From the NCBI RefSeq assembly GCF_008001035.1, contig NZ_CP042856.1, forward strand, positions 2,542,001-2,606,000: 64,000 nt of DNA. The letters run 5' to 3'. This DNA is from Salinibacterium sp. dk2585 (GTDB taxonomy: Bacteria; Actinomycetota; Actinomycetes; Actinomycetales; Microbacteriaceae). How positions within the stretch are numbered: position 1 is the first letter of the stretch; each line of letters opens with the position of its first letter. Of the stretch, positions 44,923 to 53,901 are shown piece by piece. A program made the translations under genes and the position numbers. The notes beneath the pieces are model-generated. The model saw only the letters and a list, made by a program, of their open reading frames with translations, was not told the DNA's origin and searched no databases.

Positions 44923-46221
44923 GTGAACGACAAACTTCCCTCGACCTTCACCGATCCGCTGTCGAGTGTCGACCCCGAGATCGCCGCCGTGCTCGGCCAG
45001 GAACTCGGCCGCCAGCGTGACACCCTTGAGATGATCGCGAGCGAGAACTTCGTCTCGCGCGCCGTGCTTGAGGCGCAGGGGTCCGTGCTCACCAACAAGT
45101 ACGCGGAGGGCTACCCCGGCCGTCGCTACTACGGCGGATGCGAGTACGTCGACATCGCTGAGGACCTCGCCCGCGACCGCGCCAAGGCCCTCTTCAGTGC
45201 CGGCTACGCCAACGTGCAGCCCCACTCGGGTGCGCAGGCCAACGCGGCTGTGCTGATGGCCCTCGCGAACCCGGGCGACAACATCCTGGGCCTCGAGCTC
45301 GCCCACGGTGGTCATCTCACCCACGGCATGAAGCTCAACTTCTCGGGCAAGCTCTACAAGGCCAACTCCTACGGAGTGGACCCGCAGACGGCCCGCGTCG
45401 ACATGGACATCGTGCGCGAGCAGGCCCTCGCGGTGCGTCCCTCCGTCATCATCGCCGGCTGGTCGGCCTACCCGCGCCAGCTCGACTTCGCCGCCTTCCG
45501 CCAGATCGCCGACGAGGTCGGCGCCAAGCTCTGGGTCGACATGGCCCACTTCGCCGGCCTCGTCGCGACGGGCCTGCACCCCTCGCCGGTGCCCTACGCG
45601 GATGTCGTCAGTTCGACCGCGCACAAGACCCTCGCCGGTCCCCGCTCGGGCTTCATCCTCACGAACGACCTCGAGATGCACAAGAAGATCAACTCGGCGG
45701 TCTTCCCCGGCCAGCAGGGCGGCCCCCTCATGCACGTCATCGCGGCGAAGGCGACCGCCTTCAAGCTCGCGGCCGAGGACGAGTTCAAGGACCGCCAGCA
45801 GCGCACCGTCAGCGGCGCGAAGATCCTCGCCGAGCGCCTCATGGCCGATGACGCCAAGGCGGCCGGTATCGACCTGCTCACCGGAGGTACCGATGTGCAC
45901 CTCGTGCTCGTCGACCTGCGCAACTCGGCCATCCACGGCAAGGATGCCGAAGACATCCTGCACTCCGTCGGCATCACCGTGAACCGCAACTCGGTGCCCA
46001 ACGACCCGCGCCCGCCGCTCACGCCCTCCGGTGTGCGCATCGGCACGCCCGCGCTGGCGACCCGCGGTTTCGGCGATGAGGAGTTCACCGAGGTGGCCGA
46101 CATCATCGCGGCCGCCCTCATGCCGAACCCCGACATTGAGTCGCTGCAGGCGCGCGTCAAGACGCTCGCCGGCCAGTTCCCGCTCTACCCGGGCCTCGAG
46201 AGCCCCGGCACCTGGGCATGA
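44923..46221 (+). CDS. glyA: Serine hydroxymethyltransferase
   Basis: A 432-residue PLP enzyme converting serine and THF to glycine and methylene-THF. Signatures: [58 protein letters not shown] and the PLP lysine in [20 protein letters not shown] 44923 is preceded by AAAGGAG. It is controlled by the upstream ZTP riboswitch and overlaps folD by 4 bases, coupling one-carbon enzymes. Confidence 0.96.
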   Translation: MNDKLPSTFTDPLSSVDPEIAAVLGQELGRQRDTLEMIASENFVSRAVLEAQGSVLTNKYAEGYPGRRYYGGCEYVDIAEDLARDRAKALFSAGYANVQPHSGAQANAAVLMALANPGDNILGLELAHGGHLTHGMKLNFSGKLYKANSYGVDPQTARVDMDIVREQALAVRPSVIIAGWSAYPRQLDFAAFRQIADEVGAKLWVDMAHFAGLVATGLHPSPVPYADVVSSTAHKTLAGPRSGFILTNDLEMHKKINSAVFPGQQGGPLMHVIAAKATAFKLAAEDEFKDRQQRTVSGAKILAERLMADDAKAAGIDLLTGGTDVHLVLVDLRNSAIHGKDAEDILHSVGITVNRNSVPNDPRPPLTPSGVRIGTPALATRGFGDEEFTEVADIIAAALMPNPDIESLQARVKTLAGQFPLYPGLESPGTWA

Positions 46222-47099
46222 CCGCAACGATCCTCGACGGCGTCGCCACCGCATCCCTCGTCAAGGCAGAGCTGGCAGACCGCATCGCCGCCCTCAAGGC
46301 GCGCGGCGTGACGCCTGGCCTCGGCACGCTCCTCGTCGGTGACGACCCCGGCTCACGCTCCTACGTGGCCGGCAAGCACCGCGACTGCGCCGAGGTCGGC
46401 ATCGAGTCCATCCGCCTCGACCTGCCGAGCACCGCGAGCGATGCGGATGTCGCGGCGGCCATCCGTGACCTCAACGACGACCCCGCCGTCACGGGGTACA
46501 TCGTGCAACTGCCCCTCCCGAAGGGCCTGGACGAGCATGCCGCCCTCGAGCTCATCGACCCCGCCAAGGACGCCGACGGCCTACACCCCACCAACCTGGG
46601 CCGGCTCGTGCTCGGGGTCGACGGCGAACTCGACTCCCCGCTCCCCTGCACGCCCGCGGGCATCGTCGAACTGCTGCAGCGCTACGAGGTGCCCATCAGC
46701 GGCAAGCACGTCACGATCGTGGGCCGCGGCCTCACGGTGGGCCGCCCGCTTGGCCTCCTCCTGACCCGCAAGGGGCTGGATGCGACGGTGTCACTCACGC
46801 ACTCTCGGACGAGAGACCTCGTCGCCGAGGTCAAGCGCGCCGACATCGTCGTGGCCGCCGTTGGCGTGGCGCACCTCATCCGCCCGGAGTGGATCACGCC
46901 GGGCGCGGCGGTGCTCGACGTGGGCATCACCCGCGTCGAGAATGTGGCGACGGGCAAGGCCCAGCTCCTTGGCGATGTCGACCCCGGCGTGGCTGAGGTC
47001 GCGGGGTTCCTCTCGCCCAACCCGCGCGGGGTCGGGCCCATGACGCGCGCCATGCTCCTGAAGAACGTGGTCGACGCGGCGGAGCGCAACCTCCGCTGA
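46218..47099 (+). CDS. folD: Bifunctional methylenetetrahydrofolate dehydrogenase/cyclohydrolase
   Basis: A 293-residue FolD. Conserved elements: [15 protein letters not shown] (catalytic Lys), [32 protein letters not shown], and the NADP loop [14 protein letters not shown]. It interconverts methylene-, methenyl- and 10-formyl-THF. Its ATG overlaps the glyA stop, so it is in the ZTP riboswitch unit. Confidence 0.95.
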   Translation: MTATILDGVATASLVKAELADRIAALKARGVTPGLGTLLVGDDPGSRSYVAGKHRDCAEVGIESIRLDLPSTASDADVAAAIRDLNDDPAVTGYIVQLPLPKGLDEHAALELIDPAKDADGLHPTNLGRLVLGVDGELDSPLPCTPAGIVELLQRYEVPISGKHVTIVGRGLTVGRPLGLLLTRKGLDATVSLTHSRTRDLVAEVKRADIVVAAVGVAHLIRPEWITPGAAVLDVGITRVENVATGKAQLLGDVDPGVAEVAGFLSPNPRGVGPMTRAMLLKNVVDAAERNLR

Positions 47100-47272
47100 C
47101 GACCGCGGCGTCCCGACGCGTACTGCGTCCCGCCCGGCTCGACCGCGGCATCCGGGCCGGCGCGCTCGCTTTTCGGCGAGGCGCTCGCGTCGCTGCATGA
47201 GCATCCTGCCGAAAGCTGAGCGTCGCGGCTGGGAACCCGCTCTGAGACCGTGAGCTTGGCGCCGCACAGGCT

Positions 47273-47284
47273 TACCGTGGCGTC
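47273..47284 (+). promoter_or_regulatory. Leaderless -10 for the small acidic protein
   Basis: TACCGT (47273-47278) followed by 6 bases and ATG 47285; no ribosome site in the gap. Confidence 0.45.
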
Positions 47285-47512
47285 ATGGCTGACAGGGACA
47301 ACGAAGACGACATCACGAGTGGCAAGCGCGGCGGAAGCCACGCGGACTCGCCGAACTCCGCACCGCGGGACGTGGCACACAGTGAGGCACCGATCGACCA
47401 GATGGCCGACCAGCCGCAGGCCGGCAGCGAGCAGAACCCGCCACTCGCGGACTCGGGCCCGACCGACGGCGAGCACGGCACCGACAACGACCCTGAGTTG
47501 AACGAGGACTAG
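47285..47512 (+). CDS. 75-residue acidic, disordered protein of unknown function
   Basis: The protein (MADRDNEDDITSGKRGG ... DNDPELNED) is rich in Asp, Glu, Asn, Ser and Pro, with no hydrophobic core, so it is likely disordered. No family is recognised. The TANNNT-6-ATG arrangement and codon use like its neighbours support a real leaderless gene. Confidence 0.55.
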   Translation: MADRDNEDDITSGKRGGSHADSPNSAPRDVAHSEAPIDQMADQPQAGSEQNPPLADSGPTDGEHGTDNDPELNED

Positions 47513-47548
47513 CCGGGCAAGCGCCGGATCTTCCCATAGGCGCCCTTC

Positions 47549-47560
47549 TAGACTGTGGGG
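47549..47560 (+). promoter_or_regulatory. Leaderless -10 for the DUF368 gene
   Basis: TAGACT (47549-47554), 6-base gap, ATG 47561. The gap is GTGGGG, which could double as a weak ribosome site. Confidence 0.45.
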
Positions 47561-48532
47561 ATGCCCTCGACTCCTCTCGCGCGCGCCCTCGCCGCCCTGT
47601 TCAATGTGGTGCGGGGTGCCCTCATCGGCATCGCAGAGATCATCCCTGGTGTCAGCGGTGGCACGATCGCGCTCATCATCGGCGTCTACCGCGCGCTCAT
47701 CGATTCCGCCGGCCACCTCGTGCGCGGTGTCGTCGCCGCGGTCGCCGACGGCGTACGCCGCCGCGGGCAGTCACGAAGCCGTGAGCACCTCTCCCAGGTG
47801 CAGTGGGGCGTCGTGCTGCCGGTCGCGGTCGGGATGTTCACCGCCGTCTTCCTGGGCGCCAAACTGCTCGCACCGCTCATCGAGGAGCACCCCGAACTCG
47901 CCCGTGCACTCTTCGCGGGACTCATCGCCACCTCGCTCATCGTGCCCATCCGCATGGTCGGGGGCCGATGGCGCGCTGTCGAATGGCTCGGAGCTGCGAT
48001 CGCGGCGGGCATCGCATTCGCCTTCGCCTCCATCCCGGCCGCTGCCCCCACGGACCCGCCCCTCATCCTTGTGGCCCTCGCCGCCGCGGTCGCGGTGTGC
48101 GCCCTCGTGCTGCCTGGCGTCTCCGGTTCCTTCCTGCTGCTCGTGGTCGGCATGTACGCGCCGACTCTCGACGCCGTCAATGACCGCGACTTCGCCTACC
48201 TGGGCACCTTCGTGCTGGGCGCCATCGTCGGCCTCTCCCTCTTCGTGAGCGGCTTGCAGTGGCTGCTCGACCACAGGCGGCGCATCACCCTCGCCGTCAT
48301 GACGGGGCTCATGGTCGGCTCGCTCCGCGCGCTCTGGCCGTGGCAGACGGAGGAGGGCGAGGTGCTGCCGCCCGGCGATGTGCCCGCGGCCCTCGTGGCG
48401 TTCGTGGTCGGTGTCGCGATCGTCGCCGTGCTCCTCCTTGTCGAGTCCAGGCTCGTGCGTCGCCGCACGATGGAGGGCACGGATGCGCTGCACCCCGAGA
48501 CGGGCGAGATCAAGACACAGGACCTGCGCTGA
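47561..48532 (+). CDS. DUF368 membrane protein (PopT-type polyprenyl-phosphate transporter)
   Basis: A 323-residue protein with about eight spans. The family's twin motifs are intact: GIAEIIPGVSGGTIALIIGVY in the first half and LVLPGVSGSFLLLVVGMY in the second, forming inverted re-entrant repeats. DUF368 proteins are reported to recycle undecaprenyl phosphate across the membrane for cell wall synthesis. A GTG at 47555 is in frame, but ATG 47561 fits the promoter spacing better. A terminator follows. Confidence 0.88.
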   Translation: MPSTPLARALAALFNVVRGALIGIAEIIPGVSGGTIALIIGVYRALIDSAGHLVRGVVAAVADGVRRRGQSRSREHLSQVQWGVVLPVAVGMFTAVFLGAKLLAPLIEEHPELARALFAGLIATSLIVPIRMVGGRWRAVEWLGAAIAAGIAFAFASIPAAAPTDPPLILVALAAAVAVCALVLPGVSGSFLLLVVGMYAPTLDAVNDRDFAYLGTFVLGAIVGLSLFVSGLQWLLDHRRRITLAVMTGLMVGSLRALWPWQTEEGEVLPPGDVPAALVAFVVGVAIVAVLLLVESRLVRRRTMEGTDALHPETGEIKTQDLR

Positions 48533-48565
48533 TGTGACACAGACAGCCGATGTGAGGCAGACAGC

Positions 48566-48600
48566 AGAGGGCCCCGACGGCATCACCGTCGGGGCCCTCT
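48566..48600. terminator. Bidirectional hairpin terminator
   Basis: AGAGGGCCCCGACGG (48566-48580) pairs perfectly with CCGTCGGGGCCCTCT (48586-48600). It lies between the DUF368 gene and the convergent acyl-CoA ligase and can serve both. Two similar 17-base units (GATGTGA..CAGACAGC) lie just upstream. Confidence 0.85.
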
Positions 48601-48612
48601 CTTGTCTGTTGC

Positions 48613-50232
48613 CTAGACGGCTGCCGGGGCACCAGCCTGCTGCGCGTAGTGCGCCGCCAGTTCACGCTTGAGCACCTTGCCGCTCGGCCCCAGCGGGAGC
48701 TCGTCGACGAAGTAGATCTTGCGCGGGAACTTGTAGGCCGCCATGTGCTCGGTCGCGAAGGTGGTCACGTCCTCCGCCGTCAGCGAGGAGCCGGGAGTGC
48801 GGATGATCGCTGCCGCGACCTCCTGGCCGTGCCGGTCGTCCTTGACGCCGAAGACCGCGACCTGGGCAACCCCCTCGAGCCGGGAGAGCACCTGCTCGAC
48901 CTCGGTGGGGTAGACGTTGTAGCCGTTGCGCACGATCATGTCTTTCTTGCGGTCCACGATCGTGATGCGGTCATCTTCACCCTTGGTGCCGAGGTCTCCC
49001 GTGCGGAACCATCCGTCGATCACGGCCTCGGCGTCTGCTTCGGGCCGGCCGAGGTATCCCTTGAAGAGGGCGTGGCCGCGCACGACGATCTCGCCGAGCT
49101 CGCCGGGCGCCAGGAACTCGATGCGATCGTCGATGTCCGCATCAGCGATCTCGACGTCGACGCCCCAGATCGCGCGTCCAACGGTGCCCGCGATGGGCTC
49201 GTCACGCTGGTGGTTGGTCGACACGACCGGCGAGGTCTCCGTCAGTCCGTAGCCCTCGTGCACTCGGGCCCCGAAGACCTCGGTGAACTTCTCGAGGATC
49301 GCGACGGGCAACGAAGCGCCACCAGAGATGCCATACTCCAGCGGCGGGCGCTCGGGGTTGCGGGATGCGGCCTCAAGCAGCCCGATGAACATGGTCGGCA
49401 CGGCCACGAAGGAGGTGGCGCCGTGCTTGACCATGAGGGCGAGCGCCTCATCCGCGTCGAACTTCGGCAGCAGGATGATGGATGCCCCGCGACGGAACGC
49501 CGTGTTGAGCACCGCGGTCTGCCCGTAGGTGTGGAACAGCGGTAGACCACCGAAGAGCACGTTGTCCTGTCGCACGTCGAACACGTCGATGAGGGTCACG
49601 TGGACCTGCTCGACGAGCGACATGTGGCAACCGACAGCACCCTTCGGTCGGCCCGTCGTTCCGCTCGTGTAGAGGATCGTGGCCGGGTCGAGCGGGTTGG
49701 TTGACTCGTAGCGCTGGAGCGGCGTTGCCACCTTCGCCTCGTCTTCGAGTCGGGGCACGGGCACCTGCTCGACCATCTCGTCGGGCAGGAGCACGCTGAT
49801 GGTCGGAACGCCGGCCATCGCCGCGCCCTTCCCACCCTCGGCGAGCATGGGTGCCGCCGCGACGAGGAGGGTCGAACCGCTGTCGCGCAGCACGTACTCG
49901 ATCTCCTCCGCCTTGAGCAGCAGGTGGATCGGCACGACAACGGCGCCGAGCGACAGCACCGCGTAGTACACGCGGGCGAAGTCGGGCACATTTGGCACGA
50001 GCATGGCGACGCGGTCGCCGCGCTTCACGCCACGGGCGCGCAGGGCTCCAGCGTAGGCGAGCGTCTGCTGCCAGAGGTCGCCGTACTTGATCTTGTGATC
50101 ACCGATGATGAGCGCCGTGCGCTCGGGGAACCGCTGCGCCGTGTCGGAGAGGATCGCGGCGACCGACAGGGTGCCGAAGCCGGGCGCAGTGAGGGCCGAC
50201 GTGTCAGACCCTGTGGGGTTGTTACTGGTCAT
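48613..50232 (-). CDS. Acyl-CoA ligase (AMP-forming)
   Basis: A 539-residue ANL-superfamily ligase: TSGTTGRPKG (residues 179-188, P-loop), YGLTETSPV (adenine site), GWFRTGDLG, DRKKDMIVRNGYNVYPTEVE (hinge) and the catalytic Lys in LGPSGKVLKREL. It activates a carboxylic acid to its CoA ester; the acid is unknown. It is the last gene of a five-gene minus-strand acyl-CoA operon starting at 53839 and is the likely entry step. Confidence 0.9.
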   Translation of the reverse strand: MTSNNPTGSDTSALTAPGFGTLSVAAILSDTAQRFPERTALIIGDHKIKYGDLWQQTLAYAGALRARGVKRGDRVAMLVPNVPDFARVYYAVLSLGAVVVPIHLLLKAEEIEYVLRDSGSTLLVAAAPMLAEGGKGAAMAGVPTISVLLPDEMVEQVPVPRLEDEAKVATPLQRYESTNPLDPATILYTSGTTGRPKGAVGCHMSLVEQVHVTLIDVFDVRQDNVLFGGLPLFHTYGQTAVLNTAFRRGASIILLPKFDADEALALMVKHGATSFVAVPTMFIGLLEAASRNPERPPLEYGISGGASLPVAILEKFTEVFGARVHEGYGLTETSPVVSTNHQRDEPIAGTVGRAIWGVDVEIADADIDDRIEFLAPGELGEIVVRGHALFKGYLGRPEADAEAVIDGWFRTGDLGTKGEDDRITIVDRKKDMIVRNGYNVYPTEVEQVLSRLEGVAQVAVFGVKDDRHGQEVAAAIIRTPGSSLTAEDVTTFATEHMAAYKFPRKIYFVDELPLGPSGKVLKRELAAHYAQQAGAPAAV

Positions 50233-50269
50233 CTTTGACCTCCTGTGGTCGGGTTGGTGGAGCTGTGGA

Positions 50270-50734
50270 TCAGGCGGGCTGCGCCAGAACGTGGAGGGCG
50301 ATGGTCTCAGCGATGGCGGCCGGCTTCTCGACCCCCTCGATCTCGACGGTCACTGACGAAGTGATACGTGCGCCCTGCGGTACCCGCTCGACACCGGCGA
50401 TGACCGAGCGCGTGCGGATACGACTGCCCACCGCCACGGGGTTGATGAAGCGCACCTTGTTCATGCCGTAGTTGACGCCCATGAGGGTGTTCTTGATGCT
50501 CACCGCGCCGTCGGCGAGGTAGGGCAGCAATGAGAGGGTCAGGAAGCCGTGTGCGATGGGGGCCCCGAAGGGGCCAGCCTTGGCACGCTCCGGGTCCACG
50601 TGGATCCACTGGTGGTCCTCGGTCGCGTCGGCGAAGGTGTTGACCCTCTCCTGCGTGATCTCGAACCAGTCGCTCACGAACTCGTCCTTGCCGACCGCGG
50701 CCTCGACCGCGGCGATGTCTGCGTATTCAGTCAT
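50270..50734 (-). CDS. MaoC-type enoyl-CoA hydratase
   Basis: A 154-residue single hot-dog hydratase with the MaoC/R-hydratase motif FADATEDHQWIHVDPERAKAG (catalytic Asp and His) and GPFGAPIAHGFLTLSLLP. It adds water to a trans-2-enoyl-CoA to give the (R)-3-hydroxyacyl-CoA. The gap from fabG's stop is 3 bases, so the genes are coupled. Confidence 0.9.
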   Translation of the reverse strand: MTEYADIAAVEAAVGKDEFVSDWFEITQERVNTFADATEDHQWIHVDPERAKAGPFGAPIAHGFLTLSLLPYLADGAVSIKNTLMGVNYGMNKVRFINPVAVGSRIRTRSVIAGVERVPQGARITSSVTVEIEGVEKPAAIAETIALHVLAQPA

Positions 50735-50737
50735 GGT

Positions 50738-51493
50738 TCAGCCCTTCGGTCCACCGGCGACGTACAGCACCTGGCCGGAGACGAACGACGCCTCCTCGCT
50801 CGCGAAGAACGATGCTGCGGCCGCGATGTCCTCGGGCTTTCCGCTGCGGCCAACCGGGATCTCCGAGACGGCGTGCGCGATGAAGTCCTCGAAGGGCACG
50901 CCGACACGCTCAGCTGTGGCACGGGTCATGTCGGTCTCGATGAATCCGGGGGCAATCGCGTTGGCGGTCACGTTGTAGCGACCCAGCTCGATCGCGAGCG
51001 TCTTGGTGAAGCCCTGGAGTCCCGCCTTCGCCGCGGCGTAGTTGGCCTGGCCGCGGTTGCCGAGCGCCGAGGTGCTCGACAGGTTGATGATGCGGCCCCA
51101 CTTCTGCTCGACCTGGTGCGCCTGCACGGCGCGGGACATGAGGAAGGAACCGCGAAGGTGCACGTTCATGACGGCGTCCCAGTCGCCGTCGCTCATCTTG
51201 AAGAGGAGGTTGTCGCGAAGGATGCCGGCGTTGTTGACGAGGATCGTCGGAGCGCCCAGCTCCTCCGTGACGCGCGCGACGGCCGCCGCGACGTGCTCGG
51301 AGTTGGAGACGTCGGCGCCGATGCCGGCGGCCCGGCCGCCGGCCGCGTTGATGGCCTCGACGGTCGCGGTGGTGTCTTCTTCACGCAGGTCGATGACCGC
51401 CACCTTGTGGCCGTCCTTGGCAAGGCGCAGCGCGACGGCTGCCCCGATGCCCCGGCCGGAGCCGGTCACGATCGCGGTACGCGTTTCAGTCAT
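50738..51493 (-). CDS. SDR-family 3-oxoacyl reductase / hydroxyacyl dehydrogenase (FabG-like)
   Basis: A 251-residue SDR: VTGSGRGIGAAVA, LVNNAGILRDNLLFKM, catalytic set NLSSTSALGNRGQANYAAAKAG and FIETDMTRAT, all FabG traits. In this operon it may interconvert a 3- or 4-hydroxyacyl-CoA and the oxo form, as LvaD-type SDRs do. GAAGGAG precedes ATG 51493. Confidence 0.88.
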   Translation of the reverse strand: MTETRTAIVTGSGRGIGAAVALRLAKDGHKVAVIDLREEDTTATVEAINAAGGRAAGIGADVSNSEHVAAAVARVTEELGAPTILVNNAGILRDNLLFKMSDGDWDAVMNVHLRGSFLMSRAVQAHQVEQKWGRIINLSSTSALGNRGQANYAAAKAGLQGFTKTLAIELGRYNVTANAIAPGFIETDMTRATAERVGVPFEDFIAHAVSEIPVGRSGKPEDIAAAASFFASEEASFVSGQVLYVAGGPKG

Positions 51494-51527
51494 TCGGATG
51501 ATCTCCTTCGTTCGGGTGCTTTGGGTG

Positions 51528-52751
51528 TCAGTGGGTGCGTCGCAGTTCGGCCTTGCCGAGCGCACTCAGGTGCACCTCGTCGGGGCCGTCGGCGATGCGG
51601 AGCGCGCGGGCGGTGGCGTACATCTCGGCGAGCGGGAAGTCCTGCGAACCACCGGCGGCGCCGAAGATCTGGATGGTGCGGTCGACGATGGTCTCGAGCA
51701 TCCGAGGCACCGAGACCTTGATGGCCTGAATCTCGGCGTGGGCCGCGCGGTTGCCGACCGTGTCCATGAGCCAGGCGGTCTTGAGCACGAGGAGGCGGTT
51801 GGCCTCGATCGCGATGCGGGCCTCGGCCATCCACTCGCGGATGACGCCCTGCTCCGCCAGCGTGCGGTGGAAGGCGGTGCGGCTGTTGGCACGCTCCCGT
51901 GCGAGGTCGAGGGCGCGCTCGGCGAGGCCGATCGCCCGCATGCAGTGGTGGATGCGGCCGGGGCCGAGGCGGGCCTGGGCGATCGCGAAGCCCTCGCCCT
52001 CGCCCTTGAGGATGTTTGTGACGGGCACGCGCACATCCTCGAAGAGCACCTCGGCGTGACCTCCGTGGTCGCGGTCGTCGAAGCCGAAGTAGGTCAGCGC
52101 ACGCACGACCGTGACGCCGGGGGTGTCGCGGGGCACGAGCACCATGCTCTGCTGGCGGTGGCGCTCGGCCTCGGGGTCGGTCTTGCCCATGACAATGAAG
52201 ATCGCGGCATCCGGGTTCATGGCGCCCGTCGACCACCACTTGCGGCCGTTGATGACGTACTCGTCACCCTCGCGGCGGATGCTCGTGGCGATGTTGGTGG
52301 CGTCGGAGGACGCGACATCCGGCTCCGTCATGCAGAACGCCGACCGGATCTCCGCGCCCAGGAGGGGCTTCAGCCACTGCTCCTTCTGCTCGGGTGTGCC
52401 GAACTCGCGCAGGATCTCCATGTTGCCCGTGTCGGGGGCGGCACAGTTGGTGGCCGCGGGGCCGAGCTTGGGGCTGCGGCCGAGGATCTCGCAGATCGGC
52501 GCGTACTGGAGGTTCGTCAGTCCGGCGCCGCCATCGCTGCTGCCGGCGGATGCGGGGAGGAACATGTTCCACAGGTCGCGGCTGCGCGCCTCAGCGCGAA
52601 GCTCGGCGACGATGGGCGCGGCCGACCACCGCTCGGGGTTCGCGGCGAGCTGCTCCTCGAGCACGGACTCCGCCGGGTAGATCGCCTCGGCCATGAACTT
52701 CTCGACCCTGGCGATGTAGTCCTTCGTCGTCTCGTCGTATTCGAAATGCAT
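51528..52751 (-). CDS. Acyl-CoA dehydrogenase, ACAD10/11-like
   Basis: A 407-residue flavoenzyme. Typical ACAD elements: [17 protein letters not shown] (flavin loop), [42 protein letters not shown] and [22 protein letters not shown]. The N-terminus ([26 protein letters not shown]) resembles ACAD10/11-type enzymes, which occur with APH-type kinases, exactly as here: the kinase gene ends 2 bases upstream. GGAGAGG precedes ATG 52751. Confidence 0.9.
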   Translation of the reverse strand: MHFEYDETTKDYIARVEKFMAEAIYPAESVLEEQLAANPERWSAAPIVAELRAEARSRDLWNMFLPASAGSSDGGAGLTNLQYAPICEILGRSPKLGPAATNCAAPDTGNMEILREFGTPEQKEQWLKPLLGAEIRSAFCMTEPDVASSDATNIATSIRREGDEYVINGRKWWSTGAMNPDAAIFIVMGKTDPEAERHRQQSMVLVPRDTPGVTVVRALTYFGFDDRDHGGHAEVLFEDVRVPVTNILKGEGEGFAIAQARLGPGRIHHCMRAIGLAERALDLARERANSRTAFHRTLAEQGVIREWMAEARIAIEANRLLVLKTAWLMDTVGNRAAHAEIQAIKVSVPRMLETIVDRTIQIFGAAGGSQDFPLAEMYATARALRIADGPDEVHLSALGKAELRRTH

Positions 52752-52753
52752 CG

Positions 52754-53839
52754 TCACGCCTCTCCTGTGAGGTAGCGGCGGCCAGCACGCGCGAGAGGCG
52801 TCACGATCGAGCCCATACGCTCGAAGCCCTCCCCCACGGTCTGGCCTGCCTGGTATCGGTAGTGGATTCCTTCGACAATGACCGCGAGCTTGAACGCGGC
52901 GAACGCCAGGTACCACGACATGTCGGGCACCTCGATGCCGGCGGCCTTTGAGTAGACCTCCACGAGCTCCTCGAACGAGGGGTACCCCTCACCCGGTGCG
53001 ACCGAGGTGGCCACGGAATCCGGGGGCATGCCCTCGAAGGAGTTGATGTTCCAGTAGAGGCCGAAGAGTCCGAGGTCGGTGAGCGAGTCGCCCAGTGTGG
53101 CCATCTCCCAGTCGAGCACCGCCTGGATGTGCGGCTCGCCCGACTCGTCGACAGCGACCAGCGCGTTGTCGAGACGGAAGTCACCGTGCACGATCGACGA
53201 GTAGCGAGCCTCGGGAACTCGCTCGGCAAGCTCGCGCTGGAGCGCGTCGAGCTCGGGCAGGTCACGATTGCGCGATCCCTCGTACTGGCGGCCCCACCGG
53301 TCGACCTGACGCACAAGGAAGCCCTCTGCCTTGCCGAAATCTGCGAGGCCCACCTCCGCCGGGTCGATCGTGTGCAGGTTCGCGAGCACCGTCGCCAGCT
53401 CGTGACTGAGGCGCACCAACTGCTCGCTCGAGAAGTCGGCGTTGTCGGCACGCGATTTGAGCGCCCGGCCCTCGACCCGCTCCATGAGGTAGCAGGGCAT
53501 CTCGACGCCCGCGGCTGGGTCGTCGATGAAGAGGAGCGTGCGCGGCACGGGCACGGCCGACCCCGCGAGCGCGGAGATGACGCGAAACTCGCGCGCCATG
53601 TCGTGCGCCGTCTTCTGCACGTGGCCAAGCGGTGGGCGGCGCAGCACGAGAGGCTCGAGGGCCCCGTCGATCGCGTAGGTCAGGTTGCTGCGGCCGCCGG
53701 CGATGATGCTTGCGCTGAGCGTGCCCCCTGCGAGGATCTCGGGCGCGTTCGTCGTGAGCCAGCGCTCAAGGGCAACAAGGTCGAGCCCAGGAAGTGCCCT
53801 GCTGTCGGTCGTCATCGTCCCCGTCGCGTCTTCGCTCAC
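52754..53839 (-). CDS. APH-type phosphotransferase (ACAD10/11 N-domain / LvaA-like kinase)
   Basis: A 361-residue aminoglycoside-phosphotransferase-fold kinase. ATP loop [11 protein letters not shown], catalytic HGDFRLDN (208-215) and metal-binding [17 protein letters not shown] (Asp about 233) are intact. This is the subfamily fused or paired with ACAD10/11 dehydrogenases and similar to LvaA, which phosphorylates 4-hydroxyacyl-CoA; antibiotic resistance is unlikely. GTG 53839 lies 6 bases after a TATTGT -10 that is overlapped by operator 3, so the message is leaderless and repressible. ATG 53815 is an alternative. Confidence 0.85.
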   Translation of the reverse strand: MSEDATGTMTTDSRALPGLDLVALERWLTTNAPEILAGGTLSASIIAGGRSNLTYAIDGALEPLVLRRPPLGHVQKTAHDMAREFRVISALAGSAVPVPRTLLFIDDPAAGVEMPCYLMERVEGRALKSRADNADFSSEQLVRLSHELATVLANLHTIDPAEVGLADFGKAEGFLVRQVDRWGRQYEGSRNRDLPELDALQRELAERVPEARYSSIVHGDFRLDNALVAVDESGEPHIQAVLDWEMATLGDSLTDLGLFGLYWNINSFEGMPPDSVATSVAPGEGYPSFEELVEVYSKAAGIEVPDMSWYLAFAAFKLAVIVEGIHYRYQAGQTVGEGFERMGSIVTPLARAGRRYLTGEA

Positions 53840-53851
53840 GTGATGACAATA
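53840..53851 (-). promoter_or_regulatory. Leaderless -10 of the acyl-CoA operon
   Basis: Minus-strand TATTGT (53851-53846) followed by 6 bases and GTG 53839. It abuts operator 3, so a bound TetR protein would block RNA polymerase. Confidence 0.5.
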
Positions 53852-53868
53852 CCGACCGGCCGGTATGT
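53851..53868. promoter_or_regulatory. TetR-type operator 3
   Basis: ACCGACCGGCCGGTATGT (53851-53868), the most symmetric of three matching sites; the core ACCGGCCGGT-like centre is nearly a perfect palindrome. It starts 11 bases upstream of the kinase GTG and overlaps the -10. Confidence 0.75.
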
Positions 53869-53901
53869 ATTGCAACCACGGGGCACAGTCTTTCTGGCTA
53901 T

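Noticed and set aside
43855-46254. 799-codon open frame on the minus strand
   Set aside because: It is antisense to glyA and an MFS gene; its composition (Gly/Arg/Asp/His-rich) is typical of high-GC shadow frames and no domain is seen.
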